From positions 47,062 through 111,061 of the forward strand of contig JAEUJZ010000120.1 of the NCBI GenBank assembly GCA_016794505.1: a DNA stretch of 64,000 nt. The letters are read 5' to 3'. This DNA is from Myxococcales bacterium. Its GTDB lineage: Bacteria; Myxococcota_A; Polyangia; Palsa-1104; JAEUJZ01. Positions within the stretch are counted from its first letter, which is position 1; each line of letters starts with the position of its first letter. This document shows positions 34,667-46,100 of this stretch, in pieces. A model generated the notes under the pieces. The model did not search any database, was not told where the DNA came from, and saw only the letters and a list, made by a program, of their open reading frames with translations. Both the position numbers and the translations under genes were made by a program.

Positions 34667-35022
34667 TGCTGTTCGGATATCCCTATCGCATCGATGACAG
34701 CGGTCGCACCGCCAGTGCAGATCCCGATGCGTACATTCGAGATCTGATCGAACAGGTGCTGTTCGTAAGCCCGATGGAGCGCGTCAATCGCCCCGACTTC
34801 GGCAGCGATCTGAAGCAGCTTCTGTTCGGCGCGGTCGGCGAAGCCTTGACCACTGCGGCCCAGCTATCCGTGCAGGCCGCGCTGCAGAAGTGGCTGGGCG
34901 AAATAATCTTGGTGCAAGACGTACACGTGGAAGCCGATGACGCGGTGCTCAACGTCACCGTGATCTATCAGGTGCTCGGTCAGGCGCAGGTGCGGGCCGC
35001 AACCTTCAGCAGGGAGGCGTGA
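34666..35022 (+). CDS. gp25-like baseplate wedge protein
   Basis: A 118-residue wedge subunit of the GPW/gp25 family, a conserved core of all contractile tails that nucleates sheath assembly. Landmarks are IRDLIEQVLFVSPMERVNRP and the DFGSDLKQLLFG segment. ATG 34666 overlaps the preceding stop by one base (TGATG); GTG 34663 is an alternative. It overlaps the next gene. Confidence 0.94.
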   Translation: MLFGYPYRIDDSGRTASADPDAYIRDLIEQVLFVSPMERVNRPDFGSDLKQLLFGAVGEALTTAAQLSVQAALQKWLGEIILVQDVHVEADDAVLNVTVIYQVLGQAQVRAATFSREA

Positions 35023-36947
35023 TGGCTGCTCCGCACATCGATTATTTGGCCAAGGACTTCGCAAGCTTCAAGCGGCTCTTGCGGGATCGCATCACGTCCT
35101 TGGTTCCGGGATCGTTCGAGGATCATCCCGCGGATCTGGGTGCCGTGCTGATCGAGGCGCTGAGCTATGCCGCCGATCACCTGAGCTATTACCAAGACGC
35201 AGTCGCGACCGAAGCATACTTGGGCACGGCGCGACAGCGCATCTCGGTGCGCCGACATGCGCGCTTGCTTGACTACTACTTGCACGAGGGCCAGAACGCC
35301 CGCGTCCTGTGCGCGCTGGAAGTGCAAAAAGGCAGCCCAGCCGATGGCGCCACCCTGCCCCGCGGCACGCAGATCCTGACGCGCAAAAGCGGCCTTTCGG
35401 TCTGCATTCATCCAACGGAGATTGAAGCCTCAAGCGATGCGCCCGTGTTTGAGACCATGCACGACCGCGTGCTGTCTTCGGCCTTCAATCGCATCGCGCT
35501 GTACCAGCCCAGCGGTCAGGTGCTGCCGATCGGCACGACAAGCTGTCAGCTGGAAAATCCGGCGGTCCCGCTTGCGCCGGGCGACCTTTTGATCTTTGTC
35601 GAGACCGCCGATCCCGAGACCGAGCTAGCCGTCGACGCCGATCCGACTCACCGGCATGCGGTACGTCTGCAGAGCGTGCGCGTGCTGACCTCGGCACGAA
35701 CGACCCGCCATCAGATCCTGGAAGTGGCGTGGTCGGTCGAAGATGCGCTGCCTTTCGCACTCGATCCGGCCTATGCCGTCGCGCTGGGCAATGTGGTGCT
35801 GTGCGATCACGGACAGACCCTGCCGCAGTCCGAGTCGTTGTCGCTACAGCCGCGCCCCCTTTCCCCGGCGCCGCGCCTGCAGCGTGGACCCCTGACCTTT
35901 GTTGCGCAGAGCCGCGACGAGCAAGGGCAGCAGCAGCCCTTTGCGCCACGGGCATCGCTCGCATCCGCCTTCACATGCTCGCCGCGCGACGCCTGCCCGG
36001 CCATTGTTCTGTCTGAAGACGAAGAAGGTGCCGAGCCCTGGACGCCGCAGCCCGATCTGTTGAGCAGCGATCGTTTTTCCCGTCACTTCGTCGTGGAAGT
36101 CGACAACCACGGCCGCGCTGCGCTGCGCTTTGGCGACGACATCTTAGGCCGTCGACCCGATGCCACACGCGCGCTCTCTGCGCGCTATCGCATCGGCAAC
36201 GGCCCCGACGGAAACATCGGCGCCGACACATTGCAGCATGTTGTCACGCCACTGGTTGGCATCGACCGCGTGCGCAACCCGCTTCCCGCGTTGGGAGGCA
36301 CCGCGCCCGAGTCCTTGGATGAAGCGCGCTTGCACGCCCCAGTTGCATTCCGCGATCAGGAGCGCGCCGTGCGCAGTGAAGACTATGCCGCGATGGCCAT
36401 GCGTCATCCGCAAGTGCGACATGCCTTGGCCAGCGGTCGCTTCACCGGCAGCCTGTTTACCGTCATCCTGGCCGTGCAGCGCAAGGGCGGTCGTCCCGTC
36501 GACGCGCCGTTTGTCGCCGAGCTGCGCCAGTACCTAGAGCCCTATCGCCTGATCGGCCACGACTTGAGCATCGTTGCGCCCATCTGGGTACCGCTGGATC
36601 TGCGCATCACGGTCTCGATTGCTGCCGATTACGTGCGCAACGCCGTACAGAGCGCGCTGCTCGAAGCATTCAGCAGCACGCATGAGCACGGCTTCTTCCA
36701 TCCCGATCGCTACATGTTTGGCGAGCCGGTCTATTTCAGTCGCATCGTCCATCATGCGATGCAAGTGCCTGGGGTTCGCTTTGTCAGCACCGACCCACGG
36801 CAGACACGCTTCGCCCGCAAGGGGCAACCCGATGCGCTGGAACATGGCGCCATCGCGCTGCACGGACTTGAGATCCCGCGCGTCGACAATGACCCGCTGC
36901 AGCCAGAAAACGGCCGCATCCAGTTTGTCGTGCAAGGAGGCCTGTAA
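35022..36947 (+). CDS. Baseplate assembly protein J-like (Afp11-type)
   Basis: A 641-residue wedge protein of the putative-baseplate-assembly (TIGR02243-like) family related to phage gpJ/T4 gp6. N-terminal signatures are PHIDYLAKDFASFKRLLRDR, DLGAVLIEALSYAADHLSYY and AYLGTARQRISVRRHARLLD. The middle region includes GRAALRFGDDILGRRP, RYRIGNGPDGNIGADTL and the SEDYAAMAMRHPQVRHAL core. ATG 35022 overlaps the gp25 stop by one base; GTG 35019 is possible. Immediately followed by its larger paralogue. Confidence 0.92.
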   Translation: MAAPHIDYLAKDFASFKRLLRDRITSLVPGSFEDHPADLGAVLIEALSYAADHLSYYQDAVATEAYLGTARQRISVRRHARLLDYYLHEGQNARVLCALEVQKGSPADGATLPRGTQILTRKSGLSVCIHPTEIEASSDAPVFETMHDRVLSSAFNRIALYQPSGQVLPIGTTSCQLENPAVPLAPGDLLIFVETADPETELAVDADPTHRHAVRLQSVRVLTSARTTRHQILEVAWSVEDALPFALDPAYAVALGNVVLCDHGQTLPQSESLSLQPRPLSPAPRLQRGPLTFVAQSRDEQGQQQPFAPRASLASAFTCSPRDACPAIVLSEDEEGAEPWTPQPDLLSSDRFSRHFVVEVDNHGRAALRFGDDILGRRPDATRALSARYRIGNGPDGNIGADTLQHVVTPLVGIDRVRNPLPALGGTAPESLDEARLHAPVAFRDQERAVRSEDYAAMAMRHPQVRHALASGRFTGSLFTVILAVQRKGGRPVDAPFVAELRQYLEPYRLIGHDLSIVAPIWVPLDLRITVSIAADYVRNAVQSALLEAFSSTHEHGFFHPDRYMFGEPVYFSRIVHHAMQVPGVRFVSTDPRQTRFARKGQPDALEHGAIALHGLEIPRVDNDPLQPENGRIQFVVQGGL

Positions 36948-36949
36948 CC

Positions 36950-39634
36950 ATGGCCGCACCGGATCCTGTTCCTGCTGAATGGGTCCGCGCGGTCCACAAC
37001 CGCGCGGGCCAGCCGAGCTTGAACTATCGCATCCTGCGTTACGAGAGCAGCCGGCAGAACATGCTGAAGCGGCTGCATCGACTGCAGCTGCCCGATGGAC
37101 CCTTCGCGGGTACGCGACCCTTTGCCAAGCTCAGCACGCGCCAGAGCAGCGATCCAACGCTGGCTCTTTTGGATGCGTGGGCACTGCTGATCGATGTGCT
37201 CTCGTTCTATCAAGAGCGCATCGCCAACGAAGGCTTTCTGCGCACCGCCAGCGAAGAGCTGTCGATTGTCGAGCTGCTGCGGACGATCGGCTATCCGCTG
37301 CGCCCCAGCATCGCAGCGAGCACATATGTTCTGTTTGACGTCGAAGATGCCCCTGGAATGCCGCGGCAAGCCTTCTGCCCCAAGGGCACGCAGATTCAAA
37401 GCCTGCCAGAAGCTGGCGAGCTGCCGCAGACCTTCGAGACGCTTTCCGATCTGACCGCGCACGTCGCCTGGAACCAGCTGCGACCGCTGTGTGCCACGCC
37501 ACAAACCCTGCGAGCGGACTCCAGCGAGCTGGTGTTTTCGCAGCAGGCGAACGGCCTGACCCTGCGACCGGGCGACGTCGTCTTGCATCCCGGTCTGGGT
37601 CGCCTGTTTGCCATCGTGCAGGTGCGCGCAGCGCAAGAAAATGTGGGCCACCGCGTGGTCGTGCGGCCGCTGCTTTCGAGCTCGGTGATGATCGATGCCA
37701 GCCTGCTCGCGCAGAAGTGGCCCAGCCCCAGCACGGCGGTCAGCAATGTCGTCCGTGACGTGCTGCAGGGTACCTATACCGAGCGAGAGCTGAGCACGCT
37801 GGCCGAGCGCTATGGCCTTGCGCTGGCCGATCTGCCGGACCTGGTCGCGCAAGGTGAAGCCGAGCGCAGCGGCGATCCCATCGTCGTCTTTCAGCGCGAG
37901 GTTCCGTTTCTGGGCCGCAATGCCCCGACGTATCAGCAGCTGCCACAGGGCCCGACGGGACCTGGCGGCGCCCTGGCCACGCTGCCGCCCTATCAAGACG
38001 CAAGCAAGAGCTGGAGCAACCCGAGCGGTCAGAACATCCGCACCATCTGGCAAGACTGCTTTGGCGATCGCTATGTCGATAAGAACGCCGACAGCGATGT
38101 GCTGCTCGATCGCAGCGAGCCGTTGGTCGCGCCCGGTCAGCTGCTGCTGATCCATGACAACCAAACCGGCGCGCTGTATCGCGCGGACAAGAGCGGCGAC
38201 CGCTCGGTGCTGGGCTATGGCTTGAGCACAACCGTGACCGCGCTCAAGCTCAGCGGCCCAGGGCAGCCCGCGTTTCTGACGCGAGAAAGCGTGGCCCTTC
38301 TGGATAGCCGCGAGACCTTTCTGAGCGCATCGTCCGCTCTGCCCGAACAGGCCGTGCTCGACCAGAAAGCGGTGCTGCTCGATCGCCTGGTGCTGGGCCT
38401 GTCGCCGGGTCAGCCGCTGTGCCTAAGCGGCGAGCCTGTCGATACGCCACACGCCACGGCGCACGAGCTGGTCACGCTGCAGAGCGTCCGTCACAAGAAC
38501 GGCCACACCGAGCTGACGCTGAGCCCGCTTTCTCGGCGCTATGTCCTGCGCACCGTCACGCTGTCGGCCAACGTCGCCTTGGTCAATCACGGTGAGACCG
38601 TCACCGAAGAAGTCCTGGGCAGCGGCGATGGCAGTCGTTCGCATCAGCGCTTTGCCTTGTCGCGCAGCGGCCTGCAGTATCAAGCGACGGCCAGCGAGCG
38701 CGGCCTGGCCAGCGCGCTTTCGATCCGCGTCAACGACGTCGAATGGCAAGAGCGCCCCACGCTGCATAGCGCCGCAGCAAACGAGCTCTGTTACACACTG
38801 CGCACCGATCACGCGGGCCGCACCACCATCCTGTTTGGCGATGGCGTGCATGGAGCGCGCCTGCCGAGCGGCCAAGACAACATCGTGGCCAGCTATCGCG
38901 TGGGCGGTGGCCCCAGCGGCGAAGTCAAGGCCGGCAGCTTGCAGATGCTGACCAGCCCACCGCTTGGAATTCGTACGGTGCGCAATCCTGTGGCAGCCAG
39001 CGGATCGGCTCCGGCCGAGACGACACAGCAGGCGAGGCAGCGCGCACCGCTTTCAACGCGCCCACTGTCTCGCTTGGTATCGCGGCGCGACTATGAAGAC
39101 TTCGCGCGAACGTTCGCAGGAATCGAAAAAGCCGTCGCGCAGCTTCTGCACAACAGCGCAGGGCCGCTTCTGCACGTGACGGTTGCCGCCAGCTCGGGCC
39201 GAGCGCTGCCCGCGGACTCGCTGACTTTGCAGAACCTGCGACGCGCGCTGCGTGGTCTCGGTGATCCGACGCAGCCACTGCACGTGCAGGATTTTCATTC
39301 GGTGCGTTTTCGCGTACGCGCGATCCTGCGACGCAGCCCCGAGTTTCCGGTCCACACCATCGAACAGGCGGCGCGCTTGCGTTTTGCCGAGGCCTTTTCG
39401 TTTGCCTCGCGCGAGCTCGGTCAAGCAGTGATGGCGGCGGAAGTGATCAACACGCTGCAGCAAGTCCAGGGCGTGACCGCGGTGACCCTGCTCATGCTGC
39501 ATCGCGAAGAGGAAGCGGCCTGCCTGCGGCCCGCGCTGCAAGCCAGCCCAGCTCACCTAGACAGCGACGGCCAGCCGGTGCCGAGTGAGCTCTTGCTGTC
39601 CGACGCCAGCCTGTTGACCTTGGAGGTGCGCTAA
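36950..39634 (+). CDS. Large baseplate wedge protein (Afp12-type)
   Basis: An 894-residue second baseplate-J-like protein, forming with the previous protein the asymmetric wedge of the baseplate. Landmarks parallel those of its partner: LLDAWALLIDVLSFYQERIA, EELSIVELLRTIGYPLRPSI, GRTTILFGDGVHGARLPSG, VGGGPSGEVKAGSLQML and VSRRDYEDFARTFAGIEKA. A ~250-residue insertion with repeated strand pattern sits in the middle. It starts two bases after the previous stop; its stop overlaps the next start as TAATG. Confidence 0.9.
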   Translation: MAAPDPVPAEWVRAVHNRAGQPSLNYRILRYESSRQNMLKRLHRLQLPDGPFAGTRPFAKLSTRQSSDPTLALLDAWALLIDVLSFYQERIANEGFLRTASEELSIVELLRTIGYPLRPSIAASTYVLFDVEDAPGMPRQAFCPKGTQIQSLPEAGELPQTFETLSDLTAHVAWNQLRPLCATPQTLRADSSELVFSQQANGLTLRPGDVVLHPGLGRLFAIVQVRAAQENVGHRVVVRPLLSSSVMIDASLLAQKWPSPSTAVSNVVRDVLQGTYTERELSTLAERYGLALADLPDLVAQGEAERSGDPIVVFQREVPFLGRNAPTYQQLPQGPTGPGGALATLPPYQDASKSWSNPSGQNIRTIWQDCFGDRYVDKNADSDVLLDRSEPLVAPGQLLLIHDNQTGALYRADKSGDRSVLGYGLSTTVTALKLSGPGQPAFLTRESVALLDSRETFLSASSALPEQAVLDQKAVLLDRLVLGLSPGQPLCLSGEPVDTPHATAHELVTLQSVRHKNGHTELTLSPLSRRYVLRTVTLSANVALVNHGETVTEEVLGSGDGSRSHQRFALSRSGLQYQATASERGLASALSIRVNDVEWQERPTLHSAAANELCYTLRTDHAGRTTILFGDGVHGARLPSGQDNIVASYRVGGGPSGEVKAGSLQMLTSPPLGIRTVRNPVAASGSAPAETTQQARQRAPLSTRPLSRLVSRRDYEDFARTFAGIEKAVAQLLHNSAGPLLHVTVAASSGRALPADSLTLQNLRRALRGLGDPTQPLHVQDFHSVRFRVRAILRRSPEFPVHTIEQAARLRFAEAFSFASRELGQAVMAAEVINTLQQVQGVTAVTLLMLHREEEAACLRPALQASPAHLDSDGQPVPSELLLSDASLLTLEVR

Positions 39635-41814
39635 TGCCCGGAAGCCCCCTGAGCCGAGCGCCTGCGCAGCCGTCCGCAGCGCTGATGAATCGGGCCCTGC
39701 CCTTCCAAAAAGAGCGCATTTATCGCCTGCTGCCCGCGCTGTATCGCGCTCGCGATCAACAGCAAGGCGAAGTCCTGCGAGCGCTGCTGCTGCTACTCGA
39801 AGAACAGCTCAATGTCGTCGAAGCCGATATCGCACGCCTGTACGAAAACTGGTTCATCGAGACCTGTGACGAATGGGTGATTCCGTATCTTGGCGATCTG
39901 CTCGGAACCGTGCCTTTGAACTGGTCAGTCAGCGGCACCGCGGGCGAGCGTGCGTACACCGCGCATACGCTTTCGTACCGCAGGCAGAAAGGCACGCTGC
40001 CCGTGCTGCGCAGCCTGTCTCGCCACGTCACACAGTGGCCCACCGCGGCCGTCGAGTCCTCGCGACACCTGGCGCGCACAGTTCACCTGGCCGCCGCGAA
40101 CAGCAAGATCCCCAAGCGCCCGCACCTGCGACGCAGTCATAGCCTGATGGATCTGGGTGGTGCGCTGCTGCGTGCCGCACACAGCTTGGATCTATCGGGT
40201 CGCCACTCGCCCAAAGACGTCACGCTGTTTATGTGGCGCCTGCGTGCCGATCGACTGGACAAGTTGCCAGCCACGCCGGTCGCCAATCAGCCCAGCGCCT
40301 TTCGCTTTCATCCGCTGGGAATCGATCAAGTGCTTTGGCGACCACCGCTGCAGACAACGTGGGGAGCCGAACAGTCGCTGGATGCCGCCGCCAACCTGCC
40401 CTGGCCCATCGACAGCGCACGCTTGGCTGCTGAGCTGGAAGCGCTGCGTCGCGCCATCGCCGCCAAGCAAGCGGGACCCAGTGGACCGCGCGATGCGCCC
40501 CAGCTTCGCATCTATGTCGATGGAACCGAAGTGCCGCCCGAGCAGATCGTGATCAGCGACCTGTCGACGTTCACCGCGCCCACGAGCCAGCGTAGCTACA
40601 GCGTGCCGGGGTCTGCGAACGCGGTGATGTTGCCGATCCGTGCCGCCGTGGATCCGCAGCGCGGTCGCATGGTCTTCGCTGCCGATCCACGAGGCGTTGT
40701 CACGGTCACCTGTGCCCACGCGATGGTGGCCGACATGGGCGGCGGCGGTTATAGCCGCAGCCTTCGTCCTGCGGACGATGCCTCTGTTCATCAAGCCCAA
40801 GGTGGCCAGCTGATCTGGCCGACGCTGTCCGAAAGCAAGCGCAGCATCGTCGAATTTTCTGACAGTCAGGTCTATCAGCCTGCTGATCTGGTGGTGCCTG
40901 CGGGCACCGATCTAGAGCTTCGCGCTGAGAGCGGCTGTCGCCCACTTTTGCGCTGCAGCCGTCTGCGCATCACGATGGGCGAAGGCGCCACGCTGCGCCT
41001 AAACGGCCTGCTGATCGAAGGTGCCTTGCAGCTTGTTGCACCCCAGCAGCCTCCTGGCACGCAGCGCGGTGCGATGCTCAATGTCGATCGCTTCAACCAG
41101 CCGTGGGGTCAGCGAGCCCCGGCCGTGCAGCTTCACATCGAGCACTGCACGCTGGTGCCGGGTCTGCAGCTCGACGAACAAGGCACGCCCCGTTCTCCGC
41201 AGTCTGAAAGCCTCAGCGTAGACGGCCTGTTCCGTCAGATTCAGGTCCATGTCTCACACTGCATCAGCGGACCGATCGTGCTGCCCGCCGAAGACACGCT
41301 GCTGAGCGTGCAGGACAGCGTGATCGATGCGCTCAGCGCGACGCAGAAGGCGCTGCAGGCCAACCAGGCCACGCTGCTGCGTTCGACCGTGCGCGGGGCC
41401 ATCTCGCTGCAGATCCTGCAGCAAGCGCGCGACGCCATCTTGTGTGGAACCTTGCAGGTTGCCCTGCAGCACCAGGGCATGGTCAGCCACTGCTACATTG
41501 AAGATTCAGGCGCGCTGCTTTCTGAAAATTGCCAGCCACAGCAGGCCCTTGCCGCGGCCAGTGAAGAGGGCGAGCCACTTGCCATCTTGCGGGCGCGGGT
41601 GCAGCCGACGTTCACCAGCACTCGCTATGGCCAGCCGGGATATTTCCAGCTGGCGCGGTGCTGCGCACCCGAGATCGCACGCGGCGGCAGCGACGAAAGC
41701 GAGATGGGCGCATTCCATCACCTGTACCAGCCACAGCGGCACACCAACCTGCTTTACGCCGCTATGGAACACGCACCACTTTCCAGCCGGGTGCTGCTTC
41801 GCTATCGCACGTAA
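39634..41814 (+). CDS. Tail protein I-like baseplate protein with large C-terminal extension
   Basis: A 726-residue protein. The N-terminal ~150 residues match phage tail protein I/TIGR02242-like proteins (ERIYRLLPALYRARDQQQG, NWFIETCDEWVIPYLGDLLG, YRRQKGTLPVLRSLSRHVT), which link the wedge to fibres. The remaining ~570 residues contain parallel beta-helix-like strand repeats (LRLNGLLIEGALQLV, VQLHIEHCTLVPGL, ISLQILQQARDAILCG) and end with a His/Pro-rich YQPQRHTNLLYAAME motif. The TAATG overlap with the previous gene shows translational coupling. Confidence 0.86.
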   Translation: MPGSPLSRAPAQPSAALMNRALPFQKERIYRLLPALYRARDQQQGEVLRALLLLLEEQLNVVEADIARLYENWFIETCDEWVIPYLGDLLGTVPLNWSVSGTAGERAYTAHTLSYRRQKGTLPVLRSLSRHVTQWPTAAVESSRHLARTVHLAAANSKIPKRPHLRRSHSLMDLGGALLRAAHSLDLSGRHSPKDVTLFMWRLRADRLDKLPATPVANQPSAFRFHPLGIDQVLWRPPLQTTWGAEQSLDAAANLPWPIDSARLAAELEALRRAIAAKQAGPSGPRDAPQLRIYVDGTEVPPEQIVISDLSTFTAPTSQRSYSVPGSANAVMLPIRAAVDPQRGRMVFAADPRGVVTVTCAHAMVADMGGGGYSRSLRPADDASVHQAQGGQLIWPTLSESKRSIVEFSDSQVYQPADLVVPAGTDLELRAESGCRPLLRCSRLRITMGEGATLRLNGLLIEGALQLVAPQQPPGTQRGAMLNVDRFNQPWGQRAPAVQLHIEHCTLVPGLQLDEQGTPRSPQSESLSVDGLFRQIQVHVSHCISGPIVLPAEDTLLSVQDSVIDALSATQKALQANQATLLRSTVRGAISLQILQQARDAILCGTLQVALQHQGMVSHCYIEDSGALLSENCQPQQALAAASEEGEPLAILRARVQPTFTSTRYGQPGYFQLARCCAPEIARGGSDESEMGAFHHLYQPQRHTNLLYAAMEHAPLSSRVLLRYRT

Positions 41815-41837
41815 CCGGAGTCACCAGGGAGCCAACG

Positions 41838-43124
41838 ATGAAAGGCGATTTCACGTGTGTCACCTTCCGCCCCGAGCGCCGCTATCGGCGCGTGTACATG
41901 CAGCAAGGGCGGGCACAGCTTGACGCAGACTTCAACGAACAGGTCGATATCAGCGAGCACCTGATCTCGGCGCTGGGACAGGATGTAATTGGTTCTAGTG
42001 GTGCAGCCGCGAGCAGCTTCCAGGTTCTTCTGTCTAGCCCGCGCGAGCTGCGCATCTTGCCCGGACGCATGTACGTCGACGGCAAGCTCTGCGTTCTGGA
42101 CAGCGAGATGCTGTACACGCAGCAGCGCGATCTGCCTGGCGCCGTGGTGCCAAGCGGCGATCCCGTCGACACAACCCGCATTCCGTATCTTGTGTATCTG
42201 GATGTCTGGGAACGACACGTCTCGGCGCTTGAAGACCCAGCGCTTCGTGAAGTCGCGCTGCAAGGAGCCGACACCTGCAGCCGCGCGCAGCTTCTGACGC
42301 AAGTCAAGCTGCTGCGCTTGACCACGGATGTCACCAGCACAGCCGCGGCGGCCTGGGACAACCAGCCCGAGTGGCGAGCACTGACCACCAGCGCACCGGG
42401 CCGCTTGACCATCACCTTGGATGCAGCGGGGTATCAGGGGCACGAAAATCAGCTGTATCGCGTCGAGATCCACGACACGCAGGGCGCCGACATCTATTAC
42501 AAGTGGAGCCGCGACAACGGCTCGGTCTGCGCCAAAGTGACGCTGACTGCTGAGCGTCAAGTGACACTCGACACGCTGCCACGCGACGAGTATTCGACCT
42601 TTGTAAGTGGCCAGCGCGTCGAGCTGATCGACGAAGCCTGCGAGCTTGCCGGCCGGCCGGGTCTGATCGCGCTTCTGACCCGCAGCGAAAACCAGGATCT
42701 GCAGTTCGATATCGAAGCAACGCCGCGCGCTCCGACCTTCCAAGTCGGGCAGCGCCTGCTCTTGCGGCGCTGGGAAGGCTTCGGCAAGACCACCGCCGGC
42801 ACTGCGCTGCGCCTAGAGCGTGGCATCAACGCGCAGTTTTCTGCCGGCGTTCTGCGACCCGGTGATTACTGGCAGGCCCCCGCCCGCGAGCTGAGCCACG
42901 ACGTCACCTGGCCGAAAGAGCAGACGCGACCGTTTGCACCGCTCGCCATTCCGCCGCGCGGCGTGCGGCATTCCTATGCCCGGCTAGCCAAGGTGTATCT
43001 GTCGCAGAACCAGCTCGTGCAGATCATCGATCTGCGTCAGCTGTTCATCAGCAACACCGACATCGTGGCCGAACTCAACGACATCAAGCGCCGCCTGGCT
43101 CTGCTTGAAAGCAAGGTGCCATAG
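41838..43124 (+). CDS. DUF6519-family CIS protein
   Basis: A 428-residue protein whose N-terminus (MKGDFTCVTFRPERRYRRVY, then QQGRAQLDADFNEQVDI) is the hallmark of the DUF6519 family found in CIS and phage-like loci next to fibre genes. ATG 41838 has AGGGAGCC upstream; the frame is open to 41658 inside the previous gene. The central part is beta-rich (VEIHDTQGADIYYKWSRDNG). The C-terminal helix ELNDIKRRLALLESKVP is a short coiled coil that could bind the fibre encoded next. Probable fibre-anchoring role. Confidence 0.85.
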   Translation: MKGDFTCVTFRPERRYRRVYMQQGRAQLDADFNEQVDISEHLISALGQDVIGSSGAAASSFQVLLSSPRELRILPGRMYVDGKLCVLDSEMLYTQQRDLPGAVVPSGDPVDTTRIPYLVYLDVWERHVSALEDPALREVALQGADTCSRAQLLTQVKLLRLTTDVTSTAAAAWDNQPEWRALTTSAPGRLTITLDAAGYQGHENQLYRVEIHDTQGADIYYKWSRDNGSVCAKVTLTAERQVTLDTLPRDEYSTFVSGQRVELIDEACELAGRPGLIALLTRSENQDLQFDIEATPRAPTFQVGQRLLLRRWEGFGKTTAGTALRLERGINAQFSAGVLRPGDYWQAPARELSHDVTWPKEQTRPFAPLAIPPRGVRHSYARLAKVYLSQNQLVQIIDLRQLFISNTDIVAELNDIKRRLALLESKVP

Positions 43125-43135
43125 AGGTTTAAGCG

Positions 43136-46100
43136 ATGCCGACCACCAGCGATCCCAACGCGCCTTCGCCCATGCCGACGCGGCCACAGCCATATGTCGC
43201 CGGCATTCCATTTACCGAAATCACGGCCGAGGACTGGAACGAGATCCAGATTCGCAGCCAAGAAGATCTGCACGCGCACCAGCACAACGGTCGCGATGGC
43301 ACCGCGCCACTTGGGCGCACGTCGATCCGCGATCAGGCCATCGATGGCACCAAGATCGATCCGGCATCGGATGTGACGGTGAAGAGCCTGAGTGTCGATA
43401 CCAAGCTCAGCGCAGCCGAGCTAAGCGCCACGGGACATATCAGCGGGCGCAGCCTGTCGGTCTCGCACGGCCTGGGCGCGGATCTTGCGGTCAATGACAA
43501 AGCGATTCTGCTGCGTACACCTGGCGATGCGGCGCATGGCCTTGCGTACAAACTGCAGCATGCAGGCAGCGCGGTCGATGGTCCCGTGCTGTACGGCACA
43601 AGCGGCGGCGCGCTGGCCAGCACGCAGGGCGGCGATCAGATCGCTCTGGCGTGGAACACGCAAGGCAACGTGCAGGTGCGCGGCAAGCTCAGCGCTCGCA
43701 CAGCCGAGACCTCCGAGGCTGCCACCGTCGGTGGAAGCCTGGCAGTCAAAGGCCCGGATCTGGTCTTGGATCACGCCGCGCGCCGCGCCGCCGGCAGCAC
43801 GACCCCGCTACGCCGTGCCTTGGTCCACGACCCCAGCGATGGCATCAGCATCAACTATCAGTCCGACTATCCCGGCGGCGTCACGCTGTGGGGATCGGTT
43901 GGGATACCCAACGGCCTGCGCGGCTCGCTTTCGGTTTCCGGCATCGAGCTGAATCGTCACGCGGCCACTGCCAGCAAGCTGGTCAGCGATGGCCGCTTGC
44001 ACATCGATGGCCCCGAACGCCTGTACCTTCTGAACAAGTCCGGCGTGTACGTGACCAATGCCTGGGGCGGCAACGGCAACCTGACGGTCATGGGCCGCAC
44101 GACGATCGGCCAAGACGAGACCTTCGCGGGCAACAACCCAAGCCCGCTCAACGTAAAAGGCGAGATCAAGAGCTTCGGCAGCGGCAGCGGTCTGCGCCTA
44201 GAGGATCGCGCCAGCTCAACGGACATCAACAATGAGTGGGTGATGTACGCGTCCGGCAGCGCCATGCGGCTGTGGCGTCAGCGCGAAGGCACTGATCTGC
44301 TGACGCTCAGCAACACCGGCCTGTTGACCGTCGCGGCGATCGACAGCAAGCCACGCGTGCAGACGTTCCGCGTTGATGGCGACATCAACACCTTTTACCC
44401 GATCGTCTTTGCCGACATGGGCTGGGATGACGGCGTCGCGGTGCTTGAGATCTCACGCTCCTACGTTCACCGTGACTCGCAGGCACGCGGCAGCCAGATG
44501 GCGGTCTTCCGCTTTCACCCCAGCAACTGGGGCAACGGCAGCGACTTCGTGGATCTGGAGCACTACAGCGCCGTTCAGGGCTTCATCGCCAGCTACGCTG
44601 TGGTGGTCTCTAGAGCGGAGCTGGTGATCTGGCTGCGCGGTGGCGGCACGACGTATTCGTACCGTTCGAATCACCCCATCACCTTGGCGGACGCAACGGC
44701 TCAGAAGAAGTTCCGCGGCCATGAGAACAGCGAAGTCTTTGACGTAAAGACCGCGATCGAGCCGATGATCATCGCCCGCGGCAAGCGCTTCGCGGCGTCG
44801 CTGACCTTGCCCGATCTCAACGTCGAAGGCGTCCTGGTGCCATCGGCTGGCAATACCGGTCTAAACGGCATCCAGTTTCCGCCCAAGACCTCGGGTGGCA
44901 CGGGAGATCACGCCTTTATTCGTTACTTCCGCACCGACGCCGCCGACTCGACGACGCTGCAGATCGGCAACCAAGACGACGCCAGCGACACCATCAGCTT
45001 TCTGCAGATGGGCGATGAGCGGCTGACGATCTATGGCGGCAATGTCGGCGTCGGCACCAAGATCCCCGGCCACAAGCTGGAAATAAATGGCGACCTGCGC
45101 CTGGGCGGCAGCAATCCGCTGGTGCTTGGGAATGCCACACCAGGCAGCCTAGCCAACGGCGGCAGCATCGCCGAGATCTGCAACGACACCACAACCGACC
45201 GCACGCTGCGCATCATGGGCAACGGCACCGGGGGCGACGGGCGTCGCGTGACGATTTACGATCGTCTGGACGTCAAGGGCAGTGCCTATATCGGCAATCG
45301 CCTGTTCCTAAGCGGATCCGACTTCGCCATGGACTGTACAGATCGCCGAGGTGGTCATGTCGGCACAGCGCGCCGCGCGCTGGTCCACGATGTTCCCGAC
45401 AAGCTGGTCGTAAACTACGGCGGCGACTATCGCGGTGGCGTCGTGGTCAACAGCCCTCTCGAAGTAAATGGCGACGTCGCGCTGCAGCTCAATGACGTGC
45501 TCTTGGCGGGATTCAATAACCACTGGCATGGGCTCGGCTATTTCGGGCCGCATCGACCGTTCATGGGGGACGGAATCGACGGGCCGGTGCTGTGGGGTTA
45601 CGAGGGCGGTGCGCTCGGCGTACAGCGTGGCGGTGAACAGGGACTGCAGAGCTGCCTCAACTTCAACGGCACGTCCCAGTATGTGCAGCTACCCAGCCTC
45701 GACTTCACCTTTGCCAACGGCTTCAGCGCGGAAGCGCTGGTCTACTACTCCTCGTTCCAGAACTTCTCGCGCATCTTTGACCTGGGCAACGGTGAGTCAA
45801 GCGACAACCTGGTTCTGGCAAACGATTCCACGACGGGCAACCTGGTCTTTATCAGCCTGACTGGCAACCAGCAGCAAGGTGCGATCACGGCGGCAGGCAA
45901 GCTGGCCTTGAACCGCTGGATGACGGTTGCGGTGACGATCAGTCCGCAGGGTGTGGCCAAGCTGTACTGCGACGGTCTTTTGGTGGCGACGCAGAACAAC
46001 TTTGGCGTTCCGGTCAAAAAGGCCCGCACCAGCAACTATCTGGGCCGCAGCAACTGGTCTTGGGATGCGTATTTCAAGGGCTCGATGGCCTCGGTGCGTT

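Noticed and set aside
36752..38164. 470-codon minus-strand frame across the two baseplate genes
   Set aside because: It is antisense to two well-supported baseplate genes with conserved motifs; its translation shows no family.
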